DNA of 64,000 nt, from NCBI GenBank assembly GCA_023548195.1, contig JAJHZJ010000014.1, positions 17,309,718 to 17,373,717 on the forward strand, in the 5' to 3' direction. The stretch comes from Bettongia penicillata ogilbyi (taxonomy: Eukaryota; Chordata; Mammalia; Diprotodontia; Potoroidae). Shown in pieces: positions 58,010-64,000 of this stretch. Position numbers and translations under genes: made by a program. The first letter of the stretch is position 1. Every line of letters starts with the position of its first letter. The notes under the pieces were generated by a model that was not told where the DNA came from, searched no databases, and saw only the letters and a program-made list of their open reading frames with translations.

Positions 58010-58190
58010 ATTTAGGGACTGGAAGGAATTTAGAAACCAAAGCCAACTCTCTCAGTTTACAGATAAGCCACTGTAGCACAGAGAGTTGTTATATATCTAG
58101 GGTCACATGTATAGCAAGCATTTGAAGCTGGATTTGAACTTAGGTCTTCTTCAAGGCAAGTCCAATGCACTGTACTGCCAAGCAGTGTAA
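58010..58190 (-). repeat. MIR/L3-like remnant, antisense MIR order
   Basis: AGGGACTGGAAGGAATTTAGAAACCAAAGCC ... CAGTTTACAGATAAGCC ... GGGTCACATGTATAGCAAGC ... GGATTTGAACTTAGGTCTTC. Confidence 0.65.
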
Positions 58191-59589
58191 GTTGAGAAAA
58201 GACAAGATATGGTATGCTAGCTATGAAACCATGTGAGGAGATTTGATGAACCTGCTTCTGGAAGTGCATGATGAGGTAAAATGGAAAAGTCTCCTCTCCA
58301 ATTTAGAGCATTCACATTTATTTACTCTGATAATTTTTGGCCAAAGAAATTAACTTTTGATTAGCTGCTGAGTCAGAACTGGATGTGCAATCAAAAGGCA
58401 CTAAGTGGACAAAGTGAGTCTCAATGTGGTGTCTATACCTTTTAAGGAAAAACTAATTTAATTTGTATGAGGGGTAGGAGGAATAAAGATATTATTTCTG
58501 CCACACAATTACCTGCTATCTCTGCTTGGGTTGACATTAAATCACAAATGCATGACCCTGATGTTGCTTTTGTCCCTGCTATATCTCTCCTATCTTAGGT
58601 GAAGGAGTATAGCTGGATCTATAGTGGAAGATGACAAAAGAAGTGCCAGCAGACCAAACTGGAAAGACGTTCCCCAATGATGGCAGCAGTCTCAGGGGTT
58701 GTGTCTCCTTGTGACAGAGAGGAATGGTTACGGGGAACTCCAGAAAGACACTGACCTTCACATCACAGAAGAAAGCTGTGCCTAATGCACATCAGATAAG
58801 TTTCCTAAGGTAAACATCATGAGGACTCTGTGATGGAAAAAAAGAACTTCTGGGACCAGGAGTCTGGAAGTACCCCTTGGCCACGCTGTTTTTCTATATC
58901 TGTGCTTTATTACCATTGCATTTTAAGTTCAAGTCCTTTGTCTCCAGGGACTTATTTCTAAAAGAGCATACCATAGGTTTTGGGAAAAATGCTTTGTAAC
59001 AATTATCTTCCTATGAGACATTTGCAAATTACTTTGAAAACCCTAAAGCATCACATAGATGTTATTTTTGTTGTTGTTATGATTACCTTTCCAGTAAATC
59101 TCTTTTCTGATTCACAAGAGGGAGCCCAGTGGATAGGAACTTGTGAACCACAGTATTAAAAGATACAACCCATCAGGACTACCTCTAGAACCCTGAGGGG
59201 AGAAGTAGCTGGTTACCCTCTGAGGACCCAACTCTAGTTGGGAACAGGAGTTGGGAAAGAAAGCCAACATGGGGTACTACATTAAAATTTCACTTATTAA
59301 TTATGATTTTTATCATTGTGATATATAAAGGATATATTTAATAATTTTTTTATACATTTGTTTATGAATATCCTGGGCCATGACCATGAACTTTGATGAT
59401 ACATGATAAATTTTTGTAAATATGCTAGACAAAGTTGAGAAATATGTATTTTGTGTTGCCCATTCTCTTGTATCTAACTCTTCTTAAATTTTATCTAGAG
59501 GCTTAATTTTTCCTTCACTCCATTTCAATCATACACAAAAATCAACTTAAAAAATTATTAAGTACCTACAATGTTCTACTATTTCTTGT
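58191..59589. other. Unassigned sequence with an exon-like interval
   Basis: 58570-58815 has an acceptor-like pyrimidine tract ending TCTTAG and a donor-like CCTAAGGTAAAC, but all three plus-strand frames contain stops. No repeat recognised. Confidence 0.35.
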
Positions 59590-60350
59590 TGTATCATTGA
59601 ACTTTGGAAGTTCTGTTTGTTTCCTTCTATTTTTCAGAGTGTCCACTACTTGGGGAAGATTTTCTATTTTCTGTTCTGAGTTGTTTATTCTTGTTCCATG
59701 TGTTCTCATTTCGTTCTTTTTTCTTGGTTCCGTTCTTGCTTCATGTCTTCCATTCCTTCTTGAAGTCCTTGTGACTAATCTGTTTTTTTCTCTGGGGTCC
59801 TACTTGTAATTATTACAGAGTCATTTTCTTCTTCTGGGATTTTTCTTGTGCTTCTCTTAACCCATAATATTTCTTTATTATATTTCATATTCTTCATTTA
59901 TTTATATTTCTAACCTTACTTCTTTGAATTGGATTTTGTGCCAGGATCTAGCTCAGCCCTCTCCTTAGACAAAGTGGTTAAGTCCCATTGCAGTCCCAGG
60001 CTAGGAACCAGTACTTGGTTCTGTCCATGACTACAGTTCAGATGCCACTGCCTTGTAGTTTTGGATGGACTGTTTCCTGGTTCTTCTTCCCTACTCTATC
60101 CCTCCCTACTATAGTCCCTAGCTGAGGCGCTATCTAAAACCAGGTATTTTGTGCTTCTGCAGCCCTGACCTAGGTCCCTGAGCTCCTTCTTGGACTAGAC
60201 CTTTCCCACAGCTACAGTTCATACTTTCACTCTTTTAGCACAACCTCCAACTCTCAATGAATAGGACTAAACCCATATTCTGGTTCAGCAAAGACCATGA
60301 ATTCATATTAGTCTCAGAGCCCTTTTCTCCAAATGTGAGTATCTGCAAAC
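59590..60350 (-). repeat. Possible L1 5' region, antisense
   Basis: 59590-59800 is pyrimidine-rich, like reversed ORF1. 59940-60300 is relatively GC-rich, like a reversed L1 5' UTR. No diagnostic motif, so tentative. Confidence 0.3.
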
Positions 60351-60915
60351 AATTCAAATTGTCTCCTGGTGAAGTCTTAGATAGTATAGAACTTTGTGTA
60401 TTCCTTCTTTCAAAAACGTGTTTTATTTAGAACTCTTCTTTATTACTTCTGAAGTGGTTATTAGGGACTTAAACTTGGCTGGAATCTTTCCTATTGCCAT
60501 CCTTCTGTGCATGTGTTTTTCTCTAACCTCAGAATAGCTATGAGGGAGTATTCATTACCTGCAAACTGAGGGATAAAAGAAGTAGATGGAATATGTTATC
60601 TCTAAATTAGCAAAAAATGAAGACTGAGGACCAGAGATTGAAACAGGAAAGTTAGGAGACCTTAGTAGCTGACTAGGGACTTTCATGTTCAGGGAAAGGT
60701 TGTATACAGGGAAAGCCTGGCTAGCAAAAGAGCTAAAATGTGTTGACTCCTCTGGAATTCTTAGGCCTGGAGTATCTGACTGTAAGAGAACTGTAATACT
60801 TTCCTAAAGAAGATGAACTGGAAATTGGTGAAAGAAGCAGATGATAAGAATACTTTCTGCATAACACAGAGCATAGAAGAGTCTTGTTGAGATGCCAAAA
60901 TGCAAATGGATCATG
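60351..60915. other. Unassigned sequence
   Basis: No recognised feature. Confidence 0.4.
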
Positions 60916-60929
60916 AAGAAGAAATAATA
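60916..60929. repeat. Left target-site duplication of half-L1 copy 2
   Basis: AAGAAGAAATAATA, identical to 63744-63757. Confidence 0.93.
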
Positions 60930-61614
60930 GGGGGGAGGAGCCAAGATGGCAGAGTAGAAAGACTCACTTGTACTAGCTCCGAACGCGCAGCCCACATATT
61001 TTCTGTAAAAAGAACTCCCCACAAATTCTGGAGCAGCGCAAGCCACACACCAATGCAGTGGAAGAGATTTCCATTCCAGAGAGCCCTGGAAAGCCGTTCC
61101 CAGGGGTCCATCACACACCGGACGTGGAGCCCACCCCTGCGCTGCCCTGGCCATGCGGCCCCAGAGGAGTAGATCCGAGCAGGCTTCAGGGACGGAACCT
61201 CTGGCAGCTGCGAAGGTCCCTCCACCCACAGGCGCTCCAGGTCAGTGAGATAGAAGTCTGGGCTGGCCGAGAGGGGAGCGGGGTGTCTCCGTGACTCGGG
61301 CCCCCTCGGGAGGCAGCGGCAGAGGCAACGGCAGCGTTCCGGAACTCCTGGAGCAGACAGGAGCTCAGGGCCATTACTGAAGATCTCTGCATAAACCCCC
61401 TGAGGGAACTGAGCCTGGGAGGAGGCCCTGCCCCCACTTGAGCACCAGAACTTAAGCTCACATTGAATAGCAGTCCCTCCCGCCACTGAAAGCCCTGAGG
61501 CTGGGGAGCAGCATTTGAATATCAGACCCCAAGCACTAGCTGGGTGGGATCTAGGTGGGGTGGGGGATCAGGGGGAGGAGAGGAATCTCAGAAGTCAAGT
61601 AACTGGCTGGGAAA
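60930..61614 (+). promoter_or_regulatory. Half-L1 copy 2 5' UTR / internal promoter
   Basis: Opens GGGGGGAGGAGCCAAGATGGC with the YY1-type CCAAGATGGC at 60941-60950. Only one 72-bp unit, at about 61369-61440. CpG-rich, ending in GGGAAAATGCCC at the ORF1 start. Confidence 0.75.
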
Positions 61615-62710
61615 ATGCCCAGAAAAGGGAAGAAAAATAAGAACATAGAAAGCTACTTTCCTGGGGAACCGATGTTCTCGCCTTTCATTTCTGATGACAA
61701 GGAACAATGCTTACCATCAGGGAAAGATGTGGAGGTTGGGGCTTCTGTATCCCACATATCTGAGGTGGATATCCGGTGGGTTCAGGCCATGGAAGAGCTC
61801 AAAAAGGATTTTGAAAATCAAGTTAGACAGGTGGAGGAAAAACTGGGAAGAGAAATGAGAGAGATGCAAGAAAAGCATGAAAAACGGGTCAATATCTTGG
61901 TAAAAGAGACCCAAACAAATGCTGAAGAAAATAACACCTTGAAAAATAGGCTAACTCAATTGGCAAAAGAGGTTCAAAAAGCCAATGAGGAGAAGAATGC
62001 TTTCCAAAGCAGAATTAGCCAAATGGAAAAAGAGGTTCAAAAGCTCACTGAAGAAAATAGTTCTCTCGATCTATGGAACAGATGGAGGCTAATGACTTTC
62101 TGAGAAACCAAGAAATCACCAAACAAAACCAAAAGAATGAAAAAATGGAAGAGAATGTGAAATATCTCATTGGAAAAACAGCTGACCTGGAAAATAGATC
62201 CAGGAGAGATAATTTAAAAATTATGGGACTACCTGAAAGCCATGATCAAAAAAAGAGCCTAGACATCATCTTTCATGAAATTATCAAGGAAAACTGCCCT
62301 GAGATTCTAGAACAGAGGGCAAAATAAGTATTGAAGGAATCCATCGATCACCGCCTGAAAGAGATCCAAAAAGAGAAACTCCTAGGAACATTGTGGCCAA
62401 ATTCCAGAATTCCCAGGTCAAGGAGAAAATATTGCAAGCAGCTAGAAAGAAACAATTCCAGTATTGTGGAAATACAATCAGGATAGCTCAAGATCTAGCA
62501 GCTTCTACATGAAGGGATCAAAGGGCATGGAATAGGATATTCCAGAAGTCAAAGGAACTAGGACTCAAACCAAGAATCACCTACCCAGCAAAACTGAGTA
62601 TAATACTTCAGGGGAAAATATGGTCTTTCAATGAAACAGAGGACTTTCAAGCATTCTTGATGAAAAGACCAGAGCTGAAAAGAAAATTTGACTTTCAAAC
62701 ACAAGAATGA
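61615..62710 (+). pseudogene. ORF1 of half-L1 copy 2, frame-broken
   Basis: Encodes the same ORF1 protein as copy 1 but with three lesions. A net 4-bp deletion near 62064-62076 ends the first frame at 62103 (162 codons). A 1-bp deletion near 62312 ends the second at 62327. A TGA at 62510-62512 replaces a leucine codon. The N-terminus has NKNIESYF (residues 8-15). The C-terminal part keeps TYPAKLS and the TGG that is a stop in copy 1. This copy therefore reveals the ancestral C-terminus, ending at TGA 62708-62710. Not functional as a single protein. Confidence 0.88.
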
Positions 62711-63743
62711 GAAGAAGCATGAAAAAGTAAACAGCAAAGAGAAGTCATAAGGGACCTACCAAAGGTGAACTGTTTACATTCCTACATGGAAAGACAATAT
62801 TTGTAACTCTTAAAACTTTTCAGTATCTGGGTAGTTGGTGGGACCACACACACACATACACATACACATATACACATACACACACATACAGAGACAGAGA
62901 GCACAGAGTGATTTGGATAGGATGGGACCATATCTTAAAAGAAATTAAGGTAAATGGTGAGAAAGAAATGTAGTGGGAGGAGAGAGGGTGAAATGGAATG
63001 GGGTAAATTATCTCTCATTCAAGAGGCAATCAGAAGACTTTTTAGTGGAGGGAAAAAGGAGAGCTGAGAAAAAAACGTGAAGTTTACCCTCATCACATTT
63101 GACTAAAGGAAGGAATAAAATGCACAGTCACTTTGGTATGAAAACCTATCTTGGGGAAGATAGGAAAGTGGGGGAGAAGGAGATAAGCAGGGTGGGGGGG
63201 GATGATGGAAGGGAGGGCAATGGGAGGAGGGAGCAATTTGAAGTCAATACTCGGGGAGGGACAGGATCAAAAGACAGAATAGAAACGATGGGGGGCAGGA
63301 TAGGATGGAGGGAAATACAGTTAGTCTTACACAACACTACTCTTATGGAAGTCATTTGCAAAACTACACAGATATGGCCTATGTTGAATTGCCTGCCTTC
63401 CCAAAGGGAATGGGTGGGGAGGGAGGGATGGAGAGAATTTGGAACTCAAAGTTTTAGGATCAACTGTTTAGTATTGTTGTTGCTACTAGGAAAGAAGAAA
63501 TACAGGTAATGAGGAATAGAAAGTTATCTGGCCCTATAGGGCAAAAGAGAAGATGGGGACAAGGGAAGGGAGGGAGGATAGAAGAGAGGGCAGATTGGTG
63601 GTAGGGAAAATTATAATGCTTGGTGTATTGGGGTGGGGGGAGGGGAGAAATGGGGAGAAAATTTGGAACCCAAAATTTTGTGAAAATGAATGTAAAAAGT
63701 TAAATAAATAAATTTATATTAAAAAAAATAAAAATTTAAAAAA
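62711..63743 (+). other. Half-L1 copy 2 3' UTR
   Basis: Parallel to copy 1: a CA/CATA repeat (62846-62890), polypurine stretches, a G4-capable tract at 63630-63655, AATAAA at 63703-63708, and an A-rich tail to 63743. A 136-codon open frame at 63099-63509 is not shared in frame with copy 1. Confidence 0.8.
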
Positions 63744-63757
63744 AAGAAGAAATAATA
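63744..63757. repeat. Right target-site duplication of half-L1 copy 2
   Basis: AAGAAGAAATAATA, identical to 60916-60929. Confidence 0.93.
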
Positions 63758-64000
63758 TTGGGACGATCTTATAGAGCAACAAATGCTGAAGGGGAAAAAA
63801 TGATCAGCACAGCAGGCTATTCAGGATTAAAGATTCAAAAGACAATGGATGAAGAAACATAGAAACACATAGCAGCTATATGGAGATAAAAACTCAGATC
63901 TTACTTTTCATAAGTATTCTTGAGACAAATGGCCTGCTCAGGGTTGGGTAATGAAGTGGGAGTGTGCCTCTCTGGAAACTTCACTTCTTTATCCATGTGA

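Larger units (their letters stand above)
60930..63743 (+). mobile_element. Half-L1 (HAL1-like) retrotransposon copy 2, full length
   Basis: A 2.8-kb element with the same organisation and the same ORF1-to-3' UTR junction as copy 1: 5' UTR 60930-61614, decayed ORF1 61615-62710, 3' UTR 62711-63743. No ORF2. Flanked by exact 14-bp duplications. Same orientation as copy 1 and closely similar throughout. The main differences are one fewer 5' UTR unit and several small indels. Confidence 0.87.

Noticed and set aside
63099..63509. 136-codon open frame in the 3' UTR of half-L1 copy 2, considered as a new second gene
   Set aside because: The matching region of copy 1 is open in a different frame with a different product. 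The sequence is polypurine and low in complexity, so openness is compositional.
1..64000. CRISPR arrays, tRNA or rRNA genes, bacterial operon structure
   Set aside because: No spaced direct repeats, no tRNA cloverleaf outside SINE heads, and no prokaryotic gene organisation. The repeats are clearly mammalian retroelements.

Overview
This window looks like intergenic or deep-intronic DNA from a marsupial genome. It is AT-rich and CpG-poor and is filled with marsupial-type retroelements: L1 copies whose 3' ends match each other, L2-clade LINE copies, tRNA-headed core-SINEs (heads of the GGCAGCTAGGTGG type), SINEs with a shared GAAGAGGACCATG-type end, two solo LTRs and three copies with marsupial-style L1 5' ends. 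The mix fits an opossum, but the species cannot be fixed from the sequence. I found no cellular protein-coding exon, tRNA, rRNA or CRISPR array. The only long reading frame that is clearly a real gene is a retrotransposon ORF1.

Layout. 0.2-8.3 kb is a nest of L2 copies in both orientations, broken by an RTE-type SINE, an L1 fragment, a core-SINE and AT microsatellites. 5.4-6.6 kb is an antisense L1 3' end. 8.3-10.6 kb is mostly unassigned. 10.6-19.5 kb is a mosaic of L1 pieces in both orientations with (TA)n and (CA)n tracts. 19.5-29.1 kb holds mostly unassigned DNA, an antisense LTR-like segment (about 22.0-22.4 kb), a minisatellite-like tract (24.5-25.1 kb), and a SINE split by a 409-bp solo LTR (27.1-27.5 kb). 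29.3-30.3 kb is a sense L1 3' end. 31.3 kb has an imperfect inverted repeat, and 32.4-32.9 kb is an isolated CpG-rich patch. 33.6-41 kb has L2, SINE and MIR-like remnants and an antisense L1 ORF1 region containing an exact 60-bp tandem duplication. 41.5-46.2 kb is antisense L1 ORF2 interrupted by half-L1 copy 1. 46.2-54.4 kb is L2, L1 and SINE debris with a second, inverted solo LTR. 55.2-56.4 kb is copy 3, which is 5'-complete but 3'-truncated. 60.9-63.7 kb is half-L1 copy 2.

The most interesting content is the half-L1 (HAL1-like) family. Copies 1 and 2 have the same organisation: an L1-type 5' UTR starting with a YY1-like CCAAGATGGC site, a single ORF1, then directly a 3' UTR with a CA repeat, a G4-capable tract and AATAAA. 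Neither contains an ORF2. Each sits at its own site with its own target-site duplication, so the ORF2-less structure was itself copied. Their ORF1 proteins have a coiled coil, an RRM and an L1-type C-terminal domain, and all three copies begin with a PIP-box-like NxxI/LxxY/FF motif. Their 5' UTRs carry 2, 1 and 3 copies of a roughly 72-bp unit. Without ORF2 they must have borrowed reverse transcriptase from full-length L1s.
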